Part shown: piece by piece, positions 1 through 6,786 of the stretch
How positions within the stretch are numbered: the stretch's first letter is position 1
How the letters are laid out: every line of letters starts with the position of its first letter
NCBI GenBank assembly: GCA_034112325.1
Contig: JAWUVO010000056.1
Coordinates: 1-8,227 of the forward strand
Reading direction: 5' to 3'
DNA from: Bermanella sp034112325
GTDB taxonomy: Bacteria > Pseudomonadota > Gammaproteobacteria > Pseudomonadales > Oceanobacteraceae
DNA: 8,227 bases
Position numbers and translations under genes: made by a program
The notes under the pieces: model-generated
Seen by the model: only the letters and a program-made list of their open reading frames with translations
Database searches by the model: none
Told to the model about the DNA's origin: nothing

Positions 1-116
1 GTGGCAGTAATGTGCAAAGTTCGCGCAGTATTTAGCTCGGCTAATGGCGAGCTAAACAGGCACCAAGCTAAATGTCGCACTGCAGCTACGTTATTTTGCA
101 TAATCGGAGTACTCAT
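1..116 (-). CDS. N-terminal fragment of a divergent gene, probable DUF1853 family protein (runs off the left edge)
   Basis: Read on the minus strand, an ATG at 116-114 opens a frame with no stop for 38 codons to the window edge. An in-frame TAG at 134-132 lies just upstream, so 116 is the first ATG available; a second ATG lies at 101-99. The peptide starts MSTPIMQNNVAAVRHLAWCL and continues FSSPLAEL. The pattern VRHLAWCLFSSPL resembles what I recall of the N-terminus of DUF1853 proteins (VRDLAW...SPPLL), and in Pseudomonas a DUF1853 gene stands divergent from nadK. The function of the family is not known to me. The ribosome site is weak (GGA three nt before the ATG). The frame and start are seen directly. 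The family call is inference from a short fragment plus gene order. Confidence 0.6.
   Translation of the reverse strand, partial: MSTPIMQNNVAAVRHLAWCLFSSPLAELNTARTLHITA
31..56. repeat. 9-bp perfect inverted repeat with 8-nt spacer
   Basis: TTTAGCTCG (31-39) and CGAGCTAAA (48-56) are exact reverse complements around the spacer GCTAATGG. A third copy of the core AGCTAAA lies at 66-72. The repeat falls inside codons 21-29 of the divergent minus-strand frame, so it would form a hairpin in the early coding part of that mRNA. It has no T-run on either side and so is not a normal terminator. A regulatory role is possible but unproven. Confidence 0.45.
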
Positions 117-139
117 CAGTCCAATAACCAACTAAATTG

Positions 140-148
140 TGGTATAAA
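140..148 (+). promoter_or_regulatory. Extended -10 promoter element for the nadK operon
   Basis: TGGTATAAA matches the extended -10 pattern TGnTATAAT with one mismatch in the hexamer (TATAAA at 143-148). The -35 position (about 120-125, TCCAAT) is poor, as is common for extended -10 promoters. Transcription would start near 154-156. That leaves a leader of about 28-30 nt before the chosen nadK start at 184 but only about 8 nt before the upstream ATG at 163. It sits in the 67-nt gap between the two divergent start codons. Confidence 0.45.
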
Positions 149-183
149 ACACACCATATTTAATGATTACCGTGGTAAACAAA

Positions 184-1068
184 ATGGATGAATTTCGCAA
201 TGTGGGCATTATTGGTCGTTTAAATAGTGTCAAAGTTATCGATACAATTAAACGCTTACGCCGCATTTTAAGCGATGAAGGTATCAACATCATATTAGAA
301 GAGCAAATAGCAGGCGTTATGATGGGCCACGGCCTTCAAGTCTGCAGCCCTAAAATGATGGGTGAAATCTGTGATCTAGTGATTGTAGTAGGCGGCGATG
401 GCAGCCTGCTGGGGGCAGCCCGTGCGTTGGTTAAATCCAATGTGCCCATTTTAGGTGTTAACCGAGGTCGATTAGGCTTTTTAACCGATATAAACCCAGA
501 CAATTTAGAAGAGAAAATAATTCCAGTACTTGAGGGGCAGTATATAACTGAGCGTCGCTTCATGTTGGAAGCCGAAGTTAAGCGTAATGGCGAACCTATT
601 GGTTACGGCGAAGCGTTAAATGACGTAATACTTCATCCAGGAAAATCGGCTCGGATGATTGCTTTTGACCTGAGTATTGAAGGGCAGTTTGTATATCACC
701 AGCGCAGTGACGGTATGATTGTGACTACGCCTACAGGTTCAACGGCTTATTCATTAAGTGGTGGCGGCCCAATTATGCACCCTAAGATTGACGCAGTGGC
801 CCTGGTACCTATGTTTCCACACACGCTTAGTAGTCGACCAATTGTGGTAGACGCGAATAGTGAGGTGAAAATTACCATTAGTGCCGATATCGATATCTAT
901 CCACAAATTAGTTGTGATGGCCAAGTGCATATAACAGCCGCCCCCGGCGATACTGTTACCATTCGAAAAATGGCTCACAAAGCACGCTTGATTCATCCGC
1001 TAGACCATGACTTTTATGAAACATGTCGTACAAAACTTGGTTGGGCTAGCCAGCACGGAGACGCGTAG
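184..1068 (+). CDS. nadK: NAD kinase (ATP-dependent)
   Basis: Cytosolic enzyme that phosphorylates NAD to NADP, the only route to NADP in most bacteria. The 294-residue product matches the usual bacterial length (about 290-300). Visible motifs are the N-terminal strand VGIIGR (7-12), the kinase signature GGDGS (70-74), the NAD-binding segment NDVILHPGK (146-154), the glycine-rich stretch DGMIVTTPTGSTAYSLSGGG (176-195) and the C-terminal PQISCDG (240-246). The usual Asn-Glu pair is Asn-Asp here (146-147), which I believe also occurs in Pseudomonas enzymes. The frame is open from an ATG at 163, but 184 is preferred because MDEFRNVGIIGR matches the family N-terminus and leaves a normal leader after the -10 element. 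The ribosome site is weak for both starts. It is the first gene of the operon, and the next gene starts 2 nt after its stop. Confidence 0.95.
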   Translation: MDEFRNVGIIGRLNSVKVIDTIKRLRRILSDEGINIILEEQIAGVMMGHGLQVCSPKMMGEICDLVIVVGGDGSLLGAARALVKSNVPILGVNRGRLGFLTDINPDNLEEKIIPVLEGQYITERRFMLEAEVKRNGEPIGYGEALNDVILHPGKSARMIAFDLSIEGQFVYHQRSDGMIVTTPTGSTAYSLSGGGPIMHPKIDAVALVPMFPHTLSSRPIVVDANSEVKITISADIDIYPQISCDGQVHITAAPGDTVTIRKMAHKARLIHPLDHDFYETCRTKLGWASQHGDA

Positions 1069-1070
1069 CT

Positions 1071-2030
1071 GTGGCCGTGCAAGGATACGACTTAATAGGA
1101 GACGTCCACGGCTGTGGGCAGACCCTGTGTAAATTGTTAGAGCAAATGGGCTATCGTAAAATCGATGGTGTATATCAGCACAAAAGTCGTAAAGTGGTGT
1201 TTATAGGAGATATTGTCGATCGAGGCCCTAACATTCGCTTAGCGTTAAGAGTTGTTCGTGACATGGTAGACAATGGTCATGCTCACTTAATTATGGGCAA
1301 CCATGAATATAATGTGCTGGCATTCTGTACCCCTTCACGTGACGACGTAGCTCATCCATTTTTACGCGACCATACGGCTAGAAATACTTTTATTGTTGAA
1401 GAAACATTAAGGCAATTTGAGCCGTATCCGCAAGAATGGCGTGATTATTTATCTTGGTTTATGACACTTCCTTTGTATCAAGAATTTGAGCACTTTAGAG
1501 CCGTTCATGCTTGCTGGGATAGGGACTTAATTCGTGAAATGGAAATTCGATATGGTCGTAATCATCTAGATGAAGAATTTTTACATGCATCAATGGATCG
1601 TGAATCCTTTGAAGGTCAGCTGGTCGACCGTCTAACTCGTGGTACGGCATTAAAGTTACCTAACGGTCGCAGCATAACCGCTAAAGACGGTTTTGTACGT
1701 CATTTTTTCAGAACAAAATTTTGGGAAAGGCAGCCAGAAGTTTATGACGAGGTGGTGTTTCAGCCAGATCCTTTGCCTGAAGATATTGCGGAAATGCCCA
1801 TAACAAAACAAGACAGGAAAGAGTTGTTATATTATGGTCCAGATCAAAAAATTCTGTTTATGGGGCATTACTGGATGAAAGGTATTCCAGGGCCTATTCA
1901 GCCTAATATTGCTTGCCTAGACTATAGCGCCGTTAAATATGGTCGGTTAGTGGCTTACCGAATGGACGATGAAACTCACCTTGATCCTAACAAATTTTGT
2001 TGGATTCGAGTCGATAGAAGCGAAGATTAA
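1071..2030 (+). CDS. Metallophosphoesterase of the PPP (calcineurin-like) phosphatase family
   Basis: Predicted soluble two-metal phosphatase of 319 residues. The phosphoesterase motifs appear in order: GDVHG (10-14, metal ligands D11 and H13), GDIVDRG (46-52), GNHE (76-79), a His in VHACW (145-149) and GHYW (265-268). All expected metal-binding and catalytic residues are therefore present. The substrate cannot be read from the sequence. Relatives include Ser/Thr protein phosphatases (PrpA/PrpB) and the dinucleotide hydrolase ApaH, but it is longer than the roughly 220-residue PrpA/PrpB type and has an added middle region (about 85-250) of its own. The start is GTG at 1071, chosen because GGAG at 1057-1060 lies 10 nt upstream; a second GTG at 1077 is less well placed. 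Spacing of 2 nt on each side suggests translational coupling with nadK and the rhomboid gene. Confidence 0.88.
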   Translation: MAVQGYDLIGDVHGCGQTLCKLLEQMGYRKIDGVYQHKSRKVVFIGDIVDRGPNIRLALRVVRDMVDNGHAHLIMGNHEYNVLAFCTPSRDDVAHPFLRDHTARNTFIVEETLRQFEPYPQEWRDYLSWFMTLPLYQEFEHFRAVHACWDRDLIREMEIRYGRNHLDEEFLHASMDRESFEGQLVDRLTRGTALKLPNGRSITAKDGFVRHFFRTKFWERQPEVYDEVVFQPDPLPEDIAEMPITKQDRKELLYYGPDQKILFMGHYWMKGIPGPIQPNIACLDYSAVKYGRLVAYRMDDETHLDPNKFCWIRVDRSED

Positions 2031-2032
2031 TT

Positions 2033-2854
2033 ATGTATCTAGCCTGTCAATGCGATCCAGCTGTGCCTCTAGGCCCAGTGTTGGATCAGTTAGAAAAACA
2101 GAAAATTATCTTTCAGCTGGTGGATGATAATTTGCCTGCTGAACTTTGGGTGCACGATGCTAGTTTAGTTGACCCCGTTTCACAGTTTTATAACGATTAT
2201 CGACAGCAATTTAATGAGCAACAAAAAAACAGCTTAACGATTAATAATTTAAAAAATACACCGGTTACTTCAGTACTGTTAATTATCACATTATTAGTTG
2301 CCTTGGTTACTCAATTAGGTAGCCAGTTCAACGATTGGTTTTATATTGCACAAATACAATACTACCCAAGAAGTTGGTTTTTATACGATGGAGTACAGAA
2401 TGCTTGGCGAGTATTCAGCCCAATATTTTTACATTTTGGCATAGAGCATATAATTTTTAATGCTTTGTCCTTTTGGTATTTAGGGTCAGTGTTAGAGCGT
2501 AAACTGGGGATGTTAGTATTTATTTTACTGGTCGTCACACTAGCGGCGGTTAGTAATGTATCGCAACTGCTAGTCTCGGGGCCGTTATTTGGTGGTTTGT
2601 CGGGTGTGGTTTATGGTTTTATCGGTTTTGCATTTTTATATCAGCAATTTATCGACAACCTAAGCGTACCAAAGGGACTGCTGTACGTAGCAATTGGCTG
2701 GATGCTTTTAGGTATGACAGATATTTTAGCCGTCATTGGTTTTGGAAATATGGCTAACACAGCTCACCTTAGTGGCTTGTTGACAGGCTTTATTGCATTT
2801 ATATTTTATAAAATTATTATCACTTTATTTTCTAACAACAAGGGGGTCTTATGA
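2033..2854 (+). CDS. glpG: GlpG-type rhomboid intramembrane serine protease
   Basis: Inner-membrane protease that cleaves transmembrane segments of other proteins. The 273 residues match E. coli GlpG in length (276). Residues 1-75 form a soluble cytoplasmic N-terminal domain, followed by about six hydrophobic segments (roughly 79-96, 127-151, 159-180, 187-205, 214-236, 242-265). The catalytic serine is S190 in FGGLSGVVYG and the partner histidine is H245 in ANTAHLSG; both closely copy E. coli GlpG, so the enzyme should be active. The supporting motif HFGIEHIIFN (134-143) supplies the conserved His and Asn of the second helix. The ATG at 2033 lies 2 nt after the phosphatase stop with only a weak GAAG upstream, so translation is probably coupled. 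The stop overlaps the next start as ATGA. The natural substrate is unknown. Confidence 0.92.
   Translation: MYLACQCDPAVPLGPVLDQLEKQKIIFQLVDDNLPAELWVHDASLVDPVSQFYNDYRQQFNEQQKNSLTINNLKNTPVTSVLLIITLLVALVTQLGSQFNDWFYIAQIQYYPRSWFLYDGVQNAWRVFSPIFLHFGIEHIIFNALSFWYLGSVLERKLGMLVFILLVVTLAAVSNVSQLLVSGPLFGGLSGVVYGFIGFAFLYQQFIDNLSVPKGLLYVAIGWMLLGMTDILAVIGFGNMANTAHLSGLLTGFIAFIFYKIIITLFSNNKGVL
2841..2846 (+). promoter_or_regulatory. Purine-rich ribosome binding site of yeaC inside the end of glpG
   Basis: AGGGGG lies 4 nt before the ATG at 2851, within the last codons of glpG. Together with the ATGA stop/start overlap it fixes the yeaC start and suggests coupled translation. Confidence 0.55.
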
Positions 2855-3120
2855 ACCTTGATGAATTAATCGCCAGTATGACACCAGAAATTTATCGCAA
2901 TATGAAGCAGGCGTTAGAGCTAGGGCGTTGGGGCGACGGTCGTACAGTGACTGCAGAGCAAAAAGAATTTAGTATCGAAGCCATGATTCGCTACGAACAC
3001 TTAAATAATATTACAGAAACAGATCGTATTGGTTACGTAGACACTAGCAAAAAGAAACAAAAGGTAGACGCTAATATGCAGTCTGATAGCGACACTCAGC
3101 CAATTAAAATAATCGAATAA
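2851..3120 (+). CDS. yeaC: YeaC-like small conserved protein (DUF1315)
   Basis: An 89-residue soluble protein of unknown function. The N-terminal half, MNLDELIASMTPEIYRNMKQ followed by ALELGRWGDGRTVTAEQKE, lines up with E. coli YeaC (MNIDDLVASMTPEVYQ...ELGKWPDG...LTEEQKE, 90 residues), which defines DUF1315. The central segment (about 40-60) looks helical. The C-terminal 25 residues are polar and lysine- or acid-rich (TSKKKQK, SDSDTQ) and probably disordered. No catalytic or metal-binding signature is visible. The gene overlaps glpG by 4 nt and precedes the DUF2797 gene by 10 nt, so it is co-transcribed with them. The family assignment is firm; the role is unknown. Confidence 0.9.
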   Translation: MNLDELIASMTPEIYRNMKQALELGRWGDGRTVTAEQKEFSIEAMIRYEHLNNITETDRIGYVDTSKKKQKVDANMQSDSDTQPIKIIE

Positions 3121-3130
3121 AAGATCTTAT

Positions 3131-3964
3131 ATGAGTACTCAAGTTTACCAAGGTCATTTACGTAAAATGACTATTAGTCACGATGATAGTGGCGCGCAAT
3201 ACCAAGTTCGATTAGACGATCAATTTATTTCGCTTAATGAAAAGATCGGTCAGCCTATTCGCATAGAGAGCTTAGGCGAGATTCATTGCATCGAATGCGG
3301 TCGTAAAGCCAGTAAAAGCTTTAGCCAAGGATATTGTTACCCGTGTTTCTCTCGACTACCACAGTGCGATGTGTGCATTATGAGTCCAGAAAAATGTCAT
3401 TACGATAAAGGAACTTGTCGTGATGCGGCTTGGGGCGACGAATTTTGTATGCAAGACCATATTGTATATCTAGCTAACTCGTCAGGAATTAAGGTAGGGA
3501 TTACTCGTCATTCTCAAATTCCAACCCGTTGGCTAGATCAAGGAGCCATGCAAGCTATGCCAATTGCGCGTGTTTCTACTAGGCAACTTTCTGGGCTGCT
3601 AGAGGTAATTTTTAAGCAGCATGTAGCTGATAAAACTAATTGGCGTACGCTGTTAAAACAAGACGCAGTTAATTTAGACTTACCTGCTAAACGTGACGAA
3701 CTTTTTGAAATATGTCATGAAGAAATTGAAGAACTTCAAGGTCATTATGGCTTGCAGGCAGTACAATTAATTTATGATGGGGATGTTAGTGAATTTAAAT
3801 TTCCAGTGACTGAGTACCCAACCAAGATCGTAAGTTTTAATCTTGATAAAAATCCCGTTGCACAGGGCATACTAAAAGGCATTAAAGGACAATATCTAAT
3901 ACTAGATACAGGGGTGATAAATTTGCGTAAATACACTTCATACAATGTATCGATAGAGTGTTAA
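3131..3964 (+). CDS. DUF2797 family protein: zinc-ribbon-like Cys pairs plus GIY-YIG-like domain
   Basis: A 277-residue soluble protein assigned to DUF2797 from its overall pattern; the function is not established. Residues 1-50 form a beta-rich start. Next comes C53xxC56, 12 residues, then C69xxC72, the spacing of a zinc ribbon, followed by C79xxC82 and single cysteines at 89, 96 and 106. Residues 111-170 then show IVYLANSSGIKVGITR, R133 in TRW, E158 in GLLEVIF and N170 in TNW. This order resembles the GIY-YIG nuclease core, with KVG in place of YIG. Residues 195-277 form a further beta-rich domain. The ATG at 3131 follows yeaC by 10 nt with a weak AAGA site; pepN follows after 13 nt. The Cys and GIY-YIG-like residues are seen directly; nuclease or nucleic-acid binding activity is inference. 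Confidence 0.85.
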   Translation: MSTQVYQGHLRKMTISHDDSGAQYQVRLDDQFISLNEKIGQPIRIESLGEIHCIECGRKASKSFSQGYCYPCFSRLPQCDVCIMSPEKCHYDKGTCRDAAWGDEFCMQDHIVYLANSSGIKVGITRHSQIPTRWLDQGAMQAMPIARVSTRQLSGLLEVIFKQHVADKTNWRTLLKQDAVNLDLPAKRDELFEICHEEIEELQGHYGLQAVQLIYDGDVSEFKFPVTEYPTKIVSFNLDKNPVAQGILKGIKGQYLILDTGVINLRKYTSYNVSIEC

Positions 3965-3977
3965 TAAGGAAAAAAAT

Positions 3978-6623
3978 ATGAGCAATACTCAACCGAAAGC
4001 GATTTATCTAGCCGACTATAAAAAACCAAATTATTTTATAGAACAAACAAAATTACACTTTGATTTATTTGAAGATAAAGCATTGGTGACTTCTGAGCTA
4101 AGTTTGGTTAGAAATACAGAAAATAACGATAATAGTTTGCAGCTTAACGGTGATGAATTAGAGCTATTAAGTGTTGCTGTTAATGGTGTGGTATTTTCTT
4201 CTGACCAGTACCAAGTGACGGATGAGTATTTAGTTTTAACCAATTTACCAGATAAATTTACTCTAAAAATTGAAACAAAAATCAAACCACAAGAAAACAC
4301 GGCGTTAGAAGGTTTGTATAAGTCGTCTAAAATGTTTTGCACTCAATGTGAAGCAGAAGGTTTTCGTAGAATTACTTACTATTTAGATCGTCCAGATGTG
4401 ATGAGTGTGTTTGAAACGACTATTATCGCTGACCAAGAAAAATATCCAGTATTACTTTCTAATGGTAATTTAACTAGTGAAGAAGTTTTAACTGATGGTC
4501 GTCATAAATCAGTTTGGCAAGATCCGCATAAAAAACCTTGTTATTTATTTGCGTTAGTAGCTGGAGATCTAGAACACATAGAAGATAGCTTTAAAACTAT
4601 GTCAGGCACAGACGTGACGCTACGTATTTATGTAGAATCACAAAATATTAATAAATGTGATTATGCTATGGACGCACTAAAGCGCTCAATGAAATGGGAT
4701 GAAGAGACCTATGGCCGCGAATATGACTTAAATATATTTAATATAGTAGCAGTAGATGATTTCAATATGGGCGCCATGGAGAATAAAAGTTTAAATATCT
4801 TTAATTCATCATGTGTACTTGCTAATCCAGAGACGGCTACCGATGCTACGTTCCAAAGGATTGAATCGATTGTTGCTCACGAATACTTTCATAACTGGAG
4901 CGGCAACCGGGTTACCTGTCGCGATTGGTTTCAGTTAAGTTTGAAAGAGGGTTTTACAGTATTTAGAGATGGTGAGTTTTCTTCTGATATGGGTTCACGC
5001 TCAGTAAAAAGAATTGAAGACGCAACATTATTGCGTACAGCACAATTTGCAGAGGACGCTGGTCCAATGGCTCATGCCATTCGCCCTGCATCGTTTATTG
5101 AAATTTCTAACTTTTATACGCTAACCATCTATGAAAAGGGTTGCGAAGTAGTAGGTATGATTCATAACTTACTAGGCAAACAAGACTTTAGAAAAGGCTC
5201 AGACCTTTATTTTGACCGTCATGATGGGCAAGCAGTAACAACTGAAGACTTTGTTAAAGCAATGGAAGACGCCAGTGGCAAAGACTTAACACAGTTTAGA
5301 AATTGGTATAGCCAAGCAGGTACACCTGCAGTTGTGGTATCTGATAATTATAATTCAGCCACGCAACAATACGCTTTAACATTTAAGCAGAGTTGTCGTG
5401 TAACCGCTGAAACAATAGATAAAAAACCGTATCATATTCCCATCGAGATTGGCTTATTACTGTCGTCGGGTAAAGATGCCAAGCTAACGTGTATTAGTGG
5501 TAATGACTTTAATCCTTTAACGGGTGTAGTGGGTCTAAAGGCCAGTGAAGAAACATTTGTATTCAGTGATATCAAAGAAAAGCCGGTGCCATCATTATTA
5601 AGAGGTTTTAGTGCGCCGGTTAAATTATCTTACCCATATTCTCGTGACGAATTATTGTTTCTTATGGCAAATGACAGTGACGGATTTAATCGCTGGGATG
5701 CGGGTCAAGCATTGGCAACAGATATTATTTTGCAGCTGACTAAAGATATAAGTGAGGGGCAAGAGCTAGTTTTAGATGCAAGGTTAGTCGCGGTTTATAA
5801 AGGTTTTTTAGCAAACCACGACTTAGACAATGCTGTTATTGCCAAAATGCTCACTCTGCCTAGTTTAGCATTCCTGCTGGAGCAGCAAGATGCAGCAGAT
5901 GTTCACTTGCTATATACAGCCCGCCAGTTTGTAAAAAATACATTGGCCAGCCAGTTGCATCAGGATTTTTATGCTCGCTATCAGCAAAGTCTTGATAATG
6001 GCCCTTATGAGCCAAAATTTGATGCTATGGCTAAGCGATCGTTAAAAAACCTATGTCTGCAATACATGCTTTTTAGTGGAGAAGAAGAGTATGTTTCACT
6101 AGCTAAGTCTCAATACGACAACGCAGACAACATGACCGACCAGAGCGGAGCGCTAAGCGCGTTAGTTGAGAGTCAGTTTAAAGAACAGGCCAGCAGCTAT
6201 TTAGATGCTTTTTACAATCAATGGAAGCACGATTCACTGGTGGTTAATCTTTGGTTTAGTATGCAGGCTTGCAGTGACCAGATAGAAGGAATTCAGGATA
6301 TTGATAAACTGTTAAAGCACGATGCATACGATATAAAAAATCCTAATAAGGTAAGATCGGTTGTGGGTGCATTTGCGGGGCAGAATTTAAGACACTTTCA
6401 TCAAAAGAATGGAGATGGATACAACTGGCTTGCGGATCAAATTATAGTGTTGGATGGTCTCAATCCTCAAATAGCGTCGCGTCTTGTGGGTCCATTAACC
6501 AAATGGAAGCGAATCAGTGTGGGAAGTGGCCAGTTAATGCAAAATGCCTTAAAGAAAATCGCCAACAGCGATAATCTGTCCAAAGATGTCTATGAAGTGG
6601 TGAGTAAAAGTCTAGTAAACTAG
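3978..6623 (+). CDS. pepN: Aminopeptidase N (M1 family zinc metallopeptidase)
   Basis: Cytosolic enzyme that removes N-terminal residues from peptides and completes peptide breakdown after ATP-dependent proteases. At 881 residues it is full length (E. coli PepN has 870) and has no signal peptide. The active site is intact: substrate-binding Q123 and E125 in TQCEAEGFRR, the exopeptidase motif GAMEN (265-269) preceded by M264, zinc ligands H301 and H305 in HEYFH with catalytic E302, third ligand E324 in LKEGFT, and catalytic Y385 in TIYEKG. All are shifted by exactly four residues from E. coli numbering. Domains follow the PepN plan: beta domain (about 1-197), catalytic domain (to about 448), small beta domain (to about 550) and a helical C-terminal domain. 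The start at 3978 has a good TAAGGA seven nt upstream. It is the last gene of the tight cluster. Confidence 0.97.
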   Translation: MSNTQPKAIYLADYKKPNYFIEQTKLHFDLFEDKALVTSELSLVRNTENNDNSLQLNGDELELLSVAVNGVVFSSDQYQVTDEYLVLTNLPDKFTLKIETKIKPQENTALEGLYKSSKMFCTQCEAEGFRRITYYLDRPDVMSVFETTIIADQEKYPVLLSNGNLTSEEVLTDGRHKSVWQDPHKKPCYLFALVAGDLEHIEDSFKTMSGTDVTLRIYVESQNINKCDYAMDALKRSMKWDEETYGREYDLNIFNIVAVDDFNMGAMENKSLNIFNSSCVLANPETATDATFQRIESIVAHEYFHNWSGNRVTCRDWFQLSLKEGFTVFRDGEFSSDMGSRSVKRIEDATLLRTAQFAEDAGPMAHAIRPASFIEISNFYTLTIYEKGCEVVGMIHNLLGKQDFRKGSDLYFDRHDGQAVTTEDFVKAMEDASGKDLTQFRNWYSQAGTPAVVVSDNYNSATQQYALTFKQSCRVTAETIDKKPYHIPIEIGLLLSSGKDAKLTCISGNDFNPLTGVVGLKASEETFVFSDIKEKPVPSLLRGFSAPVKLSYPYSRDELLFLMANDSDGFNRWDAGQALATDIILQLTKDISEGQELVLDARLVAVYKGFLANHDLDNAVIAKMLTLPSLAFLLEQQDAADVHLLYTARQFVKNTLASQLHQDFYARYQQSLDNGPYEPKFDAMAKRSLKNLCLQYMLFSGEEEYVSLAKSQYDNADNMTDQSGALSALVESQFKEQASSYLDAFYNQWKHDSLVVNLWFSMQACSDQIEGIQDIDKLLKHDAYDIKNPNKVRSVVGAFAGQNLRHFHQKNGDGYNWLADQIIVLDGLNPQIASRLVGPLTKWKRISVGSGQLMQNALKKIANSDNLSKDVYEVVSKSLVN

Positions 6624-6651
6624 CTTCATAAATTAGATAGACGAATTTTTT

Positions 6652-6696
6652 ATAAAGCAATGGCGTATATGGTTGTATGCTGCTGCTTTATTTTAT
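6652..6696 (+). terminator. Probable transcription terminator after pepN
   Basis: ATAAAGCA (6652-6659) pairs perfectly with TGCTTTAT (6684-6691). Inside it GCGTA (6663-6667) pairs with TATGC (6676-6680), allowing one G-T pair, around an 8-nt loop. A T-rich tail, TTTTAT, runs into 6696. The outer stem is AT-rich and the T-run is short and broken, so the signal is weak to moderate. The position 28 nt after the pepN stop and before a gene with its own leader fits an operon end. Confidence 0.4.
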
Positions 6697-6700
6697 ATGC

Positions 6701-6710
6701 TATCGCGATA
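6701..6710. repeat. 10-bp perfect palindrome TATCGCGATA
   Basis: TATCGCGATA is its own reverse complement and stands about 95 nt upstream of the DUF1329 start in non-coding DNA. It could be a half of an operator or simply chance. No second copy is visible in the intergenic region. Confidence 0.3.
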
Positions 6711-6721
6711 ACAAAAATATT

Positions 6722-6737
6722 GTACCTTAGATGGTAC
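6722..6737. promoter_or_regulatory. Inverted repeat GTACC-N6-GGTAC, possible operator
   Basis: GTACC (6722-6726) and GGTAC (6733-6737) are exact inverted arms around TTAGAT. Beyond one mismatched position the symmetry resumes for two bases on each side. A 16-bp dyad of this shape in the leader of a gene is typical in size for a dimeric repressor site. No convincing -35/-10 pair flanks it: TACTAT at 6735-6740 lacks a -35. The role is inferred from position only. Confidence 0.3.
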
Positions 6738-6768
6738 TATCGTTCCGTCCTTACGCGGTTCTAAAAGT

Positions 6769-6786
6769 CAACACTTCCTAGTGTTG
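6769..6786 (+). promoter_or_regulatory. Perfect 7-bp hairpin just upstream of the DUF1329 gene
   Basis: CAACACT (6769-6775) and AGTGTTG (6780-6786) are exact inverted arms around the tetraloop TCCT. The hairpin ends 19 nt before the ATG at 6806 and 4 nt before the AAGG (6791-6794) that is the best ribosome site. It has no T-tail and is therefore not a terminator. It may be an operator, an mRNA-stabilising 5' structure or a modulator of ribosome access. Confidence 0.4.

Noticed and set aside
163..183. Upstream ATG at 163 as the nadK start, adding MITVVNK.
   Set aside because: It has no ribosome site, would lie about 8 nt from the predicted transcription start, and the family N-terminus begins at MDEFRNVGIIGR (184).
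336..563. Minus-strand open frame opposite nadK.
   Set aside because: It lies wholly inside nadK, whose motifs are intact; the product shows no family pattern.
886..897. 12-bp palindrome GATATCGATATC.
   Set aside because: It encodes a repeated Asp-Ile pair (DIDI) within nadK, so the symmetry follows from the codons.
754..996. Minus-strand open frame opposite the nadK C-terminus.
   Set aside because: A shadow of nadK with no ribosome site or recognisable domain.
4031..4342. Minus-strand 103-codon frame opposite the pepN start.
   Set aside because: It is antisense to the well-conserved PepN N-terminal domain and shows no family pattern.
6613..6624. CTAG-TAAA-CTAG small hairpin at the pepN stop codon, as a terminator.
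   Set aside because: A 4-bp AT-rich stem is too weak, and the T-run at 6646-6651 is too far away.
6673..6701. TTGTAT and TATGCT with a 17-nt spacer as a promoter for the DUF1329 gene.
   Set aside because: Both boxes match consensus poorly (3/6 and 4/6) and they overlap the proposed terminator hairpin.
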